NCBI GenBank assembly: GCA_963710735.1
Contig: CAVQBN010000005.1
Location: forward strand, 230,704 to 294,703
From: FEN-1297 sp963710735
GTDB taxonomy: Bacteria > Bacteroidota > Ignavibacteria > Ignavibacteriales > Ignavibacteriaceae
Length of the DNA: 64,000 bases
Direction: 5' to 3'
The position numbers and the translations under genes were made by a program. The notes under the pieces were generated by a model. That model searched no databases. It worked only from the letters and a program-made list of their open reading frames with translations, and had not been told where the DNA came from. Shown here piece by piece: positions 8,795 through 17,737 of the stretch (positions are counted from its first letter, which is position 1; every line of letters starts with the position of its first letter).

Positions 8795-9838
8795 TTGAGA
8801 CAAAAAAGGATATTAATTGTAAGACAGGATAGGATTGGAGATGTAGTAGTTTCTACTCCCATTCCAAGAGCCATCAAAAAGCAATGGCCTGATAGCTTTG
8901 TAGCTGTGATGGTAAGGAATTATACCGAACCAATTTATTCGAATAATCCTTACATCGATAAAATAATTCTGAAAGAAGATATTGAATGGGAGGGACTATT
9001 TAATTTTTTCCAAAAAGTTAAGTTTATTAAAAAATTTAAATTTACACATGCTTTAATGCTTCTACCTTCCGAAAGCGTAAACTATCTTCTATTCTTTGCG
9101 GGAATAAAAAACCGGATAGGAGTTGGTTATAAGTTTTATCAGTTTATAACATTTGTAAAAGGAGTCAGCCGCCATAAATATATTCCATTAAGACATGAGG
9201 CTGATTACTGCATGGACTTAGCAAGAACAATCGGCATAAAATCAAATAATTTAAATACGGAAATATTTTTAAGTGATGATGAAAATATTGAAGTGAAAAA
9301 ACTTAAGGAAAAGTTAGTCAATAACAATAATATTTTAATTGGTATTCACACAACGAATGGAAATTCAGCTCCTAATTTAAATGAAGATGACTATCTTAAA
9401 CTTATTAAATTACTGCAGCAAACTAATTGTTTTAAAATAGTTATAACAGATAATTCAATACCTATAAAACTTCAAAACATTGAAGATGTTGAATATCCGA
9501 ATGTCGAGTCCGATTTAAGAAAAACTATTTTAAGTATTGCTTCTTTGGATTGTCTGATTTCTTCAAGTACAGGCCCTATGCATATAGCCGCTGCGCTTAG
9601 AGTGAAAACTATTTCGATGTTTTGCCCATTAACTGCTTGTTCACCAAAATTATGGGGGCCGCTTGGTAATACAAATAAAATAATATTACCAGAAGATAAT
9701 TACTGTTCTGTAAAATGTCCTGGCGATCCGAAGATTTGTACATTTAACGGTGAAAGTGAGATGATGATTGAAAATATTATCAAATCACTAAAAGATCTTT
9801 TTTTAGATAATAAATGTTTAAACTCATCAAGCAATTAA
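8795..9838 (+). CDS. Glycosyltransferase family 9 (heptosyltransferase-like)
   Basis: The N-terminus RILIVRQDRIGDVVVSTPIP is the signature of ADP-heptose:LPS heptosyltransferases, and the C-terminal nucleotide-binding site appears as SSSTGPMHIAAALRVKTISM. At 347 residues the length is typical of GT9. Such enzymes add heptose or related sugars to lipopolysaccharide core at the inner face of the inner membrane. The TTG start at 8795 is the best available, since no ATG lies nearby in frame and no clear ribosome site is seen. A cysteine-containing tail (NYCSVKCPGDPKICTF) is found in several Bacteroidota members. Confidence 0.87.
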   Translation: MRQKRILIVRQDRIGDVVVSTPIPRAIKKQWPDSFVAVMVRNYTEPIYSNNPYIDKIILKEDIEWEGLFNFFQKVKFIKKFKFTHALMLLPSESVNYLLFFAGIKNRIGVGYKFYQFITFVKGVSRHKYIPLRHEADYCMDLARTIGIKSNNLNTEIFLSDDENIEVKKLKEKLVNNNNILIGIHTTNGNSAPNLNEDDYLKLIKLLQQTNCFKIVITDNSIPIKLQNIEDVEYPNVESDLRKTILSIASLDCLISSSTGPMHIAAALRVKTISMFCPLTACSPKLWGPLGNTNKIILPEDNYCSVKCPGDPKICTFNGESEMMIENIIKSLKDLFLDNKCLNSSSN

Positions 9839-10166
9839 ATTTGATCAATTTTATTTGGCAAGTTTTTTTAAGAAAAGAATTATATCGGGGGCTACAGTCC
9901 AAATATTGAGTTTCACAGAAAGGATAATTGAATCTTTTTATTAAAATTTATAGTACCTGATTTTTTAATTTTCCTGCACACTAATATTTAATTTTATCTT
10001 CGGGCTGTTCTTTTCATTATAAACAATAAAATCTCGAATGCTGACGTTAATAAAAGGAAGGCTACGCCGGTTTTAACATCGGTTAAATATATCATGAATT
10101 TCATTATTACAGATATCTCATAAATACACGGAACAAAATAAAATATTAGAAAAGGAACAAACAATT
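9839..10166. other. Intergenic region without a convincing gene
   Basis: A+T-rich spacer between convergent genes. On the minus strand a 36-codon frame (MKFMIYLTDVKTGVAFLLL...) occurs around 9985-10095, but it lacks a ribosome site. It may be a remnant or chance. Nothing else is recognised. Confidence 0.4.
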
Positions 10167-10207
10167 GATACCCGCTTAGTTATTGCTAGTAAGTTAAAGC
10201 GGGTATC
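10167..10207 (-). terminator. Terminator of T9SS unit copy 1
   Basis: The perfect 11-bp inverted repeat GATACCCGCTT / AAGCGGGTATC lies 21 bases downstream of the sorting-domain frame. On the minus strand it is followed by AATTGTTTGTTCCTTTTC. It is conserved exactly in the second copy at 13432-13472. Confidence 0.7.
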
Positions 10208-10227
10208 TTTAGATATTTTGATAAAAT

Positions 10228-10521
10228 TTACTTAAGTAGTATCATTTTCTTAACAGTAAAGAAATTTTCGTCACTGTTACTTGTTGCTTTTATCGAATAA
10301 AAATATACTCCCGATGATAAGTTTGTTGCATTCCATCTTAGCTCATAATTTCCGGATCTTTTCATTCCATTAACCAGTGTTGTCACTCTTTGACCTATCG
10401 CATTATATATATCTATTCTTACCTGACTTTCTTCAGGGACTGTATATTCTATTACTGTCGATGGGTTAAATGGATTTGGATAATTTTGATATAATTTAAA
10501 ACTTTTTATCGTGCTGCCCAA
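10228..10521 (-). CDS. Detached type IX secretion C-terminal sorting domain (copy 1)
   Basis: A 97-codon frame consisting of a linker plus the ~80-residue type A sorting domain: NYPNPFNPSTVIEY, VRIDIYNAIGQRVTTLVNG, NYELRWNATNLSSGVYFYSI and a C-terminal KKMILLK. The domain targets exported proteins to the type IX translocon, which releases or anchors them at the cell surface. The frame continues open upstream of the ATG through a Ser/Thr/Asp-rich linker to about 10596, where it meets the end of the arylsulfotransferase-like gene one base out of register. It is almost certainly the 3' part of that gene. The predicted protein is identical to the one at 13493-13786. Confidence 0.85.
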   Translation of the reverse strand: MGSTIKSFKLYQNYPNPFNPSTVIEYTVPEESQVRIDIYNAIGQRVTTLVNGMKRSGNYELRWNATNLSSGVYFYSIKATSNSDENFFTVKKMILLK

Positions 10522-10588
10522 TCCTGTTATTTCGGTTATTCCTTTCTTTATAGTAAATGTGGTGTCACTTTGATCGGTTACATTCGGA

Positions 10589-13099
10589 CTAATTTATACT
10601 TGTTACACTTATCCTGTATGTAGAATCCATTTGTATTGTTGACGGTACTTGCCAGCTTATCGCATTCGTTCCCGATATTATTGAATCCCCGATTACACTT
10701 ACTACTGTATTATCTTTTACCAAATCTACATTTACACTATCGCTTATATTTGACTGCCATCTAATTACATATGTTGAATCATTATTTAACTTTTCACCAC
10801 CATTTGGATACAAAACCTTTAAATAAGGCGATGATGTCATAAATCTTTCTACTTTTGACCAGTCACTTGTCCCGGCTGCATTAGTGTTGTTTACTCTCCA
10901 ATAATATGTTGTATTATTTGTAACTGAGCTAATCGTATAAGATGTTGAATTTAAGTTTGAATTATCTACCTCTAAACTGCTGAATGATGCAACAGTAGAC
11001 ACTTGCAAGTGATAAGTCTGAACTATACCTCTGGTCCCCCATACTAATTTTACTGACGCTAACCCATTTACAATTTCACTGTCCTTTGGTGTAATTGGTA
11101 CCGGCGCATATGCTGAGTCTATGGTTTGAGGTACACCAAATGCAAAATCTCCTAAAATAGAAGTTGTAAAGGTCAGTTCGTCTTTTGCAGAATCATAACT
11201 TGTTGCAAGCGCTGTAAAGGTATTATTGCTGTCTGATCTTGCATATACTACCGTCTCCTTAGGATTTGTTATTGCCGGATAGTACTTTAAATTTACCACT
11301 ACATCTCCGGTATATGAATTTATTCCCGATCCCTGTATCTTGAAGTAATTGGAATACATGTTTGGAGCAGTTGTAGTAAATTCAGAATTTACCGGTGCAT
11401 AATTATAACGTATAACTGTTGCAAAGGCATATAAGAAAGAATTTAGCTGATTAAATGTTATCTTAACACCGGTTGAATCATTACTGTTGTTAAAACTATA
11501 TGAATTGCCTTGAAGTATTTCTTGAGTTACTAATGCTTCTGACTGTTGGCTTACCCAGGGATATTTATATGAACGATACGAAAACTCTCCTGCAGGCAAG
11601 GAAAATTCAAGTGCTATTGAATTGTCGGGATGAACTTCTGTAAAAGTAGGTATTCCATTTGTTGCAGAAGCTATCCCCCAACCGATAATAGTATTACCAT
11701 TGGGAAGTCTTTCTACTGAACCCATTGCAAAAGCGTAAATATCCGGCGTATGCCTATATTCCCAAACTAGTGTTGCGGTTTTATTTTGTTCATCTAATTT
11801 ATATTCAACTCCACGAGAGTAGTTTGGAGAATGCTGATTACCATTATCAAATAATGTTATATCTCCATTGGGCAGAACACTCACATCGTGTTGATAGGAA
11901 AAGTATGTAGGTGCATTTTCTGCATGTTCATTAATAAAAGTAAAATCGTTAAGCTTACCACCCAATACCCACATTATGTTACCAGTTTGACGATTGATTT
12001 TTACAATACTTGAAAGGTGCCTCATAGAAACAAGAATATTACCATCATTGTCAATGGCTAATGCATTTGCATGAATTAAATCCACATTAAGTGATGCTAG
12101 ATCAAAATATGAAGCGGTAATGGGCAGATAATCCCAGCTTCTCCATTGGAAAACAACATTCTTAGATGCATCGAGTTCCTGCACTACGACACCAGTTACA
12201 ATTGCATCGGGATTACCATCAGGTACAACTTGACTCATATCAACTGGTTCTGGGTCGTTTGCAAATAATACTGCGTGACCGTTTGGTAGAAGCAAACAAT
12301 CGTGTCCATTTGTATTATATCCATTGCCGCATTGCAAGGTATCTATTGGGGTAAATGATGTGTCTAATATTATTCTTTGACCACTACCCTTTAGGTTATA
12401 AGAAAGGTCACCATTTGGTTCCATCTTAAATAGATTTGCAGATTTTGGAAGTGCCAAATATTTAACAGCACTTCCATTATTACTAAAAATCATAATATAA
12501 TTTCCAATAGATGCATTGGTTTTTTGTGATTGATTCGCAATAAATAAATCCCCAGGAGCAGGATTATTAGAAGTATCTACTGTTACTTGAGGGAAATCTG
12601 ATGGTAAAGAATTTACAGTTGAAACACTCGATAATGATTTATTCTTTGGTATAGTATAATTTTGATTATTGCCAATCTGCTCTTCATTTTTATATGATAA
12701 AGTATTTTCATTTATTGGTTGTGATAAAGGTGTTGTATGAAACTGAAATGATATTTTAGAAAATTCAGTTCCATTAATTGTTTTTATACCCGGATTTACA
12801 GTTACATTTATAACTTCATTGGGTGCAAATTTAACACTTGGCAAAAACAATATTGTTTTATTATCATCCGATAATTTTACAACACCGGTATGGTTACCGC
12901 TTAGACTTCCTTTAACTATAAATTCATTTTGAGAAAGACTTGACTGCTCAATATATTCGCTAGATTTTAAAATTATATTAGTACTAAGAGATACTAGATT
13001 TGAATTATCTTTGGGTGAGATATATTCGAAGGTTTGAGGGAATAATAAACCGGTTCCCAGAAAAAATATAACTAATAAAAAGTAATTTAATGCTTTCAT
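10589..13099 (-). CDS. Exported arylsulfotransferase-like protein, copy 1 (sorting domain out of frame)
   Basis: An 836-residue protein: signal peptide (1-21); SbsA/Big_5-type Ig domain (about 22-130, ending in PGIKTINGTEF); arylsulfotransferase-type beta-propeller (about 165-520, with NGHDCLLLPNGHAVLFA, HANALAIDNDGNILVSMRH, SYQHDVSVLPNGDITLFDNG and SVERLPNGNTIIGWG); fibronectin III domain (about 690-760); and a Kre9-like beta domain with YPNGGEKL. The histidines in NGHDC, IHANAL, MRHL and YQHDV are candidates for sulfate transfer, because ASST enzymes act through a histidine. It ends at TSIN-stop. One base skipped near 10596 would join it to the sorting domain at 10228-10521. It is probably a surface or secreted enzyme; the substrate is unknown. 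Confidence 0.8.
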   Translation of the reverse strand: MKALNYFLLVIFFLGTGLLFPQTFEYISPKDNSNLVSLSTNIILKSSEYIEQSSLSQNEFIVKGSLSGNHTGVVKLSDDNKTILFLPSVKFAPNEVINVTVNPGIKTINGTEFSKISFQFHTTPLSQPINENTLSYKNEEQIGNNQNYTIPKNKSLSSVSTVNSLPSDFPQVTVDTSNNPAPGDLFIANQSQKTNASIGNYIMIFSNNGSAVKYLALPKSANLFKMEPNGDLSYNLKGSGQRIILDTSFTPIDTLQCGNGYNTNGHDCLLLPNGHAVLFANDPEPVDMSQVVPDGNPDAIVTGVVVQELDASKNVVFQWRSWDYLPITASYFDLASLNVDLIHANALAIDNDGNILVSMRHLSSIVKINRQTGNIMWVLGGKLNDFTFINEHAENAPTYFSYQHDVSVLPNGDITLFDNGNQHSPNYSRGVEYKLDEQNKTATLVWEYRHTPDIYAFAMGSVERLPNGNTIIGWGIASATNGIPTFTEVHPDNSIALEFSLPAGEFSYRSYKYPWVSQQSEALVTQEILQGNSYSFNNSNDSTGVKITFNQLNSFLYAFATVIRYNYAPVNSEFTTTAPNMYSNYFKIQGSGINSYTGDVVVNLKYYPAITNPKETVVYARSDSNNTFTALATSYDSAKDELTFTTSILGDFAFGVPQTIDSAYAPVPITPKDSEIVNGLASVKLVWGTRGIVQTYHLQVSTVASFSSLEVDNSNLNSTSYTISSVTNNTTYYWRVNNTNAAGTSDWSKVERFMTSSPYLKVLYPNGGEKLNNDSTYVIRWQSNISDSVNVDLVKDNTVVSVIGDSIISGTNAISWQVPSTIQMDSTYRISVTSIN

Positions 13100-13431
13100 T
13101 GAAGCTCCTGGCTTTGTATTAAATAATATTTCATTAAATTATGAAGGAACGTAAGTTAAAATAGTATGCAAATTTTTGGCAAATTTGATATTTCTAAACA
13201 AAAGCAGCACAAATTACGAAAGAAATAACATAATAGTTAATAGACACAAAAATTTATTTTTGAGTCTGTAAAATTATTTACACTCCTGATATCGACGAAT
13301 TTTATCTAAAAACTTATTATTACATATTTAAGAATTAAATAAATAATTTTGAAATTTAGTAGATATTTTTAGTGCTTCAAAATATATCCTCTATTTTTTC
13401 TTGATTGTACATAGAAAAGGAACAAACAATT
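13100..13431. other. Spacer between the duplicated units
   Basis: The region upstream of copy 1 and downstream of copy 2 is A+T-rich. The first ~33 bases next to the copy 1 start are shared with the copy 2 upstream region; the rest is unique. The promoter of copy 1 should lie here, but no convincing box was found and there is no gene. Confidence 0.5.
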
Positions 13432-13472
13432 GATACCCGCTTAGTTATTGCTAGTAAGTTAAAGCGGGTATC
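13432..13472 (-). terminator. Terminator of T9SS unit copy 2
   Basis: Same 11-bp GATACCCGCTT / AAGCGGGTATC hairpin as at 10167-10207, 21 bases after the sorting-domain stop codon. Confidence 0.7.
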
Positions 13473-13492
13473 TTTAGATATTTTGATAAAAT

Positions 13493-13786
13493 TTACTTAA
13501 GTAGTATCATTTTCTTAACAGTAAAGAAATTTTCGTCACTGTTACTTGTTGCTTTTATTGAATAAAAATATACTCCCGATGATAAGTTTGTTGCATTCCA
13601 TCTTAGCTCATAATTTCCGGATCTTTTCATTCCATTAACCAGTGTTGTCACTCTTTGACCTATCGCATTATATATATCTATTCTTACCTGACTTTCTTCA
13701 GGGACTGTATATTCTATTACTGTCGATGGGTTAAATGGATTTGGATAATTTTGATATAATTTAAAACTTTTTATCGTGCTGCCCAA
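13493..13786 (-). CDS. Detached type IX secretion C-terminal sorting domain (copy 2)
   Basis: The 97-residue translation is identical to 10228-10521, with the same NYPNPFNPST entry motif and KKMILLK end. Only a few silent base changes separate the two copies. Upstream its frame stays open through the linker ISGVTDESDTT to about 13858, where the body of the large gene ends in another frame. It is read as the 3' part of the 13836-16364 gene rather than as an independent gene, although a separately translated sorting domain cannot be excluded. Confidence 0.85.
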   Translation of the reverse strand: MGSTIKSFKLYQNYPNPFNPSTVIEYTVPEESQVRIDIYNAIGQRVTTLVNGMKRSGNYELRWNATNLSSGVYFYSIKATSNSDENFFTVKKMILLK

Positions 13787-13835
13787 TCCTGTTATTCCGG
13801 TTATTCCTTTCTTTATAGTAAATGTTGTATCACTC

Positions 13836-16364
13836 TCATCGGTTACACCGGATATTTATACTTGTTACACTTATCCTGTATGTAGAATCCATTTGTATTG
13901 TTGACGGTACTTGCCAGTTTATCGCATTCGTTCCCGATATTATTGAATCCCCGATTACACTTACTACTGTATTATCTTTTACCAAATCTACATTTACACT
14001 ATCGCTTATATTTGACTGCCATCTAATTACATATGTTGAATCATTATTTAACTTTTCACCACCATTTGGATACAAAACCTTTAAATAAGGCGATGATGTC
14101 ATAAATCTTTCTACTTTTGACCAGTCACTTGTCCCGGCTGCATTAGTGTTGTTTACTCTCCAATAATATGTTGTATTATTTGTAACTGAGCTAATCGTAT
14201 AAGATGTTGAATTTAAGTTTGAATTATCTACCTCTAAACTGCTGAATGATGCAACAGTAGACACTTGCAAGTGATAAGTCTGAACTATACCTCTGGTCCC
14301 CCATACTAATTTTACTGACGCTAACCCATTTACAATTTCACTGTCCTTTGGTGTAATTGGTACCGGCGCATATGCTGAGTCTATGGTTTGAGGTACACCA
14401 AATGCAAAATCTCCTAAAATAGAAGTTGTAAAGGTCAGTTCGTCTTTTGCAGAATCATAACTTGTTGCAAGCGCTGTAAAGGTATTATTGCTGTCTGATC
14501 TTGCATATACTACCGTCTCCTTAGGATTTGTTATTGCCGGATAGTACTTTAAATTTACCACTACATCTCCGGTATATGAATTTATTCCCGATCCCTGTAT
14601 CTTGAAGTAATTGGAATACATGTTTGGAGCAGTTGTAGTAAATTCAGAATTTACCGGTGCATAATTATAACGTATAACTGTTGCAAAGGCATATAAGAAA
14701 GAATTTAGCTGATTAAATGTTATCTTAACACCGGTTGAATCATTACTGTTGTTAAAACTATATGAATTGCCTTGAAGTATTTCTTGAGTTACTAATGCTT
14801 CTGACTGTTGGCTTACCCAGGGATATTTATATGAACGATACGAAAACTCTCCTGCAGGCAAGGAAAATTCAAGTGCTATTGAATTGTCGGGATGAACTTC
14901 TGTAAATGCAGGTATTCCACTTTTGGCGGATGCATCACCCCAGCCAATTATGGTATTACCGTTTGGCAATCTTTCTACTGATCCCATAGCATCGGCATAA
15001 ATATCCGGTCTATGTCTATATTCCCAAACTAGTGTTGCGGTTTTATTTTGTTCATCTAATTTATATTCAACTCCACGAGAGTAGTTTGGAGAATGCTGAT
15101 TGCCGTTATCAAATAATGTTATATCTCCATTGGGCAGAACACTCACATCGTGTTGATAGGAAAAGTATGTAGGCGCATTTTCTGCATGTTCGTTTATAAA
15201 TGTAAATTCATTTTGTTTCCCGCCTAAAATCCATATTATGTTTCCGGTTTGGCGATTTATCTTTACAATACATGAAAGATGCCTCATAGAAACAAGTATA
15301 TTACCATCACGATCAACTGCTAATGCGTTTGCATGAATTAGATTTATATTTGATGAAGTTAGGTCAATATATGAATCGGTAATTGGAAGGTAATCCCAAC
15401 TGCGCCACTGAAAAACTACATTCTTTGATGCATCGAGTTCCTGCACAACAACTCCGGTTACTATAGCGTCCGGATTACCGCCAGGTACAACCTGACTCAT
15501 ATCAACCGGTTCCGGATCGTTTGCAAATAATACTGCGTGACCGTTTGGTAGAAGCAAACAATCATGCCCGTTTGCTTTATACCCGTTGCCGCATTGCAAA
15601 GTATCAATCGGAGTAAATGATGTATCCAAAATTATCCTTTGACCATTCCCCTTTAGGTTGTATGAAAGATCTCCGTTCGGTTCCATTTTAAATAAATTAG
15701 CAGATCTTGGAAGTTCCAGATAATTTACTGCACTTCCATTATTACTCAAAATCATAAGATAACTTCCAATAGATGAGCCGGCATTTCGCGATTGATTTGT
15801 TATAAAAATATCACCGGGCGCTGGATTGTCTGATGTATCTACCGTTATATGCGGAAAATTTAACGGTAAAGAATCGACTGCAGACACACCTAATAATGGT
15901 TTATTCTTTATCAAAGAATAATCTTGATCGTTTGTTATTGGCTCTTTTTTATAATATGATAAAGTATTTTCATTAATTGGTTGGGATAATGTTGTCGTAT
16001 GGAATTGGAATGATACTTTAGAAAATTCAGTTCCATTAATTGTTTTTATACCCGGATTTACAGTTACATTTATAACTTCATTGGGTGCAAATTTAACACT
16101 TGGCAAAAACAATATTGTTTTATTATCATCCGATAATTTTACAACACCGGTATGGTTACCGCTTAGACTTCCTTTAACTATAAATTCATTTTGAGAAAGA
16201 CTTGACTGCTCAATATATTCGCTAGATTTTAAAATTATATTAGTACTAAGAGATACTAGATTTGAATTATCTTTGGGTGAGATATATTCGAAGGTTTGAG
16301 GGAATAATAAACCGGTTCCCAGAAAAAATAGTATAGCTAATAAAAAGTAATTTAATGCTTTCAT
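13836..16364 (-). CDS. Exported arylsulfotransferase-like protein, copy 2 (sorting domain out of frame)
   Basis: An 842-residue paralogue of the 10589-13099 protein with the same order: signal peptide, Big_5-like Ig, arylsulfotransferase propeller, fibronectin III, Kre9-like domain. Propeller differences are scattered (for example DRDGNILVSMRHLSCIV and IIWILGGKQNEF), while the ends match copy 1 almost base for base. It stops at SINIRCNR because of the same one-base register change that separates the sorting domain in copy 1. The propeller histidines of copy 1 are all kept. The substrate is unknown; carbohydrate or phenolic sulfate transfer is only a family inference. Confidence 0.8.
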   Translation of the reverse strand: MKALNYFLLAILFFLGTGLLFPQTFEYISPKDNSNLVSLSTNIILKSSEYIEQSSLSQNEFIVKGSLSGNHTGVVKLSDDNKTILFLPSVKFAPNEVINVTVNPGIKTINGTEFSKVSFQFHTTTLSQPINENTLSYYKKEPITNDQDYSLIKNKPLLGVSAVDSLPLNFPHITVDTSDNPAPGDIFITNQSRNAGSSIGSYLMILSNNGSAVNYLELPRSANLFKMEPNGDLSYNLKGNGQRIILDTSFTPIDTLQCGNGYKANGHDCLLLPNGHAVLFANDPEPVDMSQVVPGGNPDAIVTGVVVQELDASKNVVFQWRSWDYLPITDSYIDLTSSNINLIHANALAVDRDGNILVSMRHLSCIVKINRQTGNIIWILGGKQNEFTFINEHAENAPTYFSYQHDVSVLPNGDITLFDNGNQHSPNYSRGVEYKLDEQNKTATLVWEYRHRPDIYADAMGSVERLPNGNTIIGWGDASAKSGIPAFTEVHPDNSIALEFSLPAGEFSYRSYKYPWVSQQSEALVTQEILQGNSYSFNNSNDSTGVKITFNQLNSFLYAFATVIRYNYAPVNSEFTTTAPNMYSNYFKIQGSGINSYTGDVVVNLKYYPAITNPKETVVYARSDSNNTFTALATSYDSAKDELTFTTSILGDFAFGVPQTIDSAYAPVPITPKDSEIVNGLASVKLVWGTRGIVQTYHLQVSTVASFSSLEVDNSNLNSTSYTISSVTNNTTYYWRVNNTNAAGTSDWSKVERFMTSSPYLKVLYPNGGEKLNNDSTYVIRWQSNISDSVNVDLVKDNTVVSVIGDSIISGTNAINWQVPSTIQMDSTYRISVTSINIRCNR

Positions 16365-16883
16365 TGAAGCTCCTGGCTTTGTATTAAATAATATTTCTTT
16401 AGATCAAACACGGCTTCTCTCAAATAAAAGTGAAGAGAAAATTGAAACCCTTAATTGGGGGTTTCATTAAGATATGAAGGAACATATTTTATAATAGTGA
16501 GTTAATTTTTAGAATATTTGATATTATTAAATCAGGCTAACACGAAATAAGATAAAAAATCTAGCCAGTAAAAGACGCTCTTATTATTATAATTTAAGAT
16601 TACTCAAACTCAGTAAATTTTAGATTCATATAGATACTAATTTTGTGAATATGTTAAAATCAATTATTAAATTTAAGAGATTATTGATGTGCTCCAAAAT
16701 AAATTCCTTATTTTTTTCTTGATTGTATTGGAAAAAGAATTTACTTTGTATAAAAATTGTAATACGTATTGTATTTACTAGTTTTCATTCATTCTTTGCG
16801 GATATCAAAATATTTATTAGACCATTAATTTCTCTTTAAGATAGATTCATAAATCTTTGAATAAAAAATTATAAGGTGATAAA
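16365..16883. other. Divergent intergenic region with a small hairpin
   Basis: Lies between the minus-strand copy 2 gene and the plus-strand gene at 16884, so promoters for both should be here. The hairpin GAAACCC (16444-16450) / GGGTTTC (16459-16465) has no T-tract and may be a 5' leader structure of the minus-strand gene. No coding capacity is seen. Confidence 0.45.
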
Positions 16884-17288
16884 ATGAAACGAAAGATTTC
16901 ATTTGTTAAAGGGCTTACAGTATTCTCTCTTTTAGTGATGCTTTTTTGGGGAATTTATTTATATAAATCTCCTGATGTTCGCAATGGTCAAAATTCTAAT
17001 TTTATGCATACCTACTTAATTAAAATACCGGCCGATGCAAACATTTGTCCGTATGTATTAATGTCTAAGTCTCATGGAAGACTTCATATGATAGATAATT
17101 CCAATTGTACTTGTCCGTATGCAGCACATGATACTTACCTAACCACAAGATGCAGTGATGAAAACTCAGTTCTTGCTTTATTTCCATCTTCTTTGAAAAG
17201 CAAATTGCAAATAATGGTCATTGATAATTTCCATAATAAAATTTATCCGAAATCTCTTCAGAATCAAATTCACATCGCAGGACTATAA
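16884..17288 (+). CDS. Small membrane-anchored cysteine-containing protein, unknown
   Basis: A 134-residue protein. Residues 9-27 form one transmembrane or signal-anchor helix (LTVFSLLVMLFWGIYLY). The outer part has a short cysteine pattern: ICPYVLM, then NCTCPYAAHDT and TRCSD, with His residues between (SHGRLHM). A ribosome site (AAGGTG) precedes the ATG by seven bases. No family was recognised. It lies upstream of the multiheme cytochrome cluster on the same strand but is separated by about 450 bases, so a shared function is only a possibility. The CPY and CTCPY motifs are not c-heme motifs. Confidence 0.65.
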   Translation: MKRKISFVKGLTVFSLLVMLFWGIYLYKSPDVRNGQNSNFMHTYLIKIPADANICPYVLMSKSHGRLHMIDNSNCTCPYAAHDTYLTTRCSDENSVLALFPSSLKSKLQIMVIDNFHNKIYPKSLQNQIHIAGL

Positions 17289-17737
17289 TCATAATAAAAA
17301 ATATTATTAAAACTATTCTGGAATTTATGATTATTTCAATTTAATTATTCTTTTTGAAGGGTAATTAAAATGAAAGATAAAAATACTTTTAATAACAGAA
17401 CAACTTAGTTACTTTTCATTTAAGATATACTTTCAATTCAATATTCTGCTTCTATTACTTCCACTAAATTAAGGTTTTTACTATCACTAACCTTAAAATC
17501 ATAATTATCCCCTCTCATCCGGAAAGAAGAACAAAATTTTCCTAATACTTCTATTATTAGCTGAAATATGGCCTTTTTCTCTAAAACGAGAAGGATATAA
17601 GCGATTTCTCACCTATGGAAAGTTGAAATAAAAATATTGATGAATTTCCTTACAATTCTTTGGTTTGCTTTTTGATAGAATGTATGCGATAAGTTTTAAT
17701 TACTTGATTTTAAGTAAACTAATTGTTCGGGGTAAAG
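17289..17737. other. Intergenic leader region upstream of the cytochrome cluster
   Basis: No gene longer than a 12-codon frame near 17370 (MKDKNTFNNRTT, preceded by GAAGGG) was found. The region is A+T-rich and should contain the promoter of the cytochrome operon. The minileader could be chance. Confidence 0.4.

Larger units (their letters stand above)
10147..13132 (-). repeat. Tandem duplication, copy 1 (arylsulfotransferase/T9SS unit)
   Basis: This unit and 13412-16397 are two copies of one gene unit, including the 3' terminator and about 35 bases upstream of the start codon. The first ~1.05 kb of coding DNA next to the sorting-domain end (10599-11640 versus 13861-14902) differs by a single base in my reading. 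A block at the N-terminal end (about 12755-13132) is also nearly identical. The middle third differs at many positions. The mosaic suggests recent gene conversion of both ends. Confidence 0.85.
13412..16397 (-). repeat. Tandem duplication, copy 2 (arylsulfotransferase/T9SS unit)
   Basis: Second copy of the unit at 10147-13132, offset by 3,265 bases at the terminator end and 3,262 bases after a small indel in the linker. The ends are nearly identical and the middle is diverged, as described for copy 1. Both copies are on the minus strand, head to tail. Confidence 0.85.

Noticed and set aside
11725..12354. Plus-strand frames inside the arylsulfotransferase-like gene
   Set aside because: Composition is unusual (His/Tyr/Leu-rich) and they lie entirely opposite a conserved coding frame.
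16884..17288. Small cysteine protein as a c-type cytochrome
   Set aside because: CPYVL and CTCPY are not CXXCH motifs, so no covalent heme site is present.
17370..17410. 12-codon leader peptide before the cytochrome operon
   Set aside because: Too short to judge; no regulatory codon run or attenuator hairpin follows.
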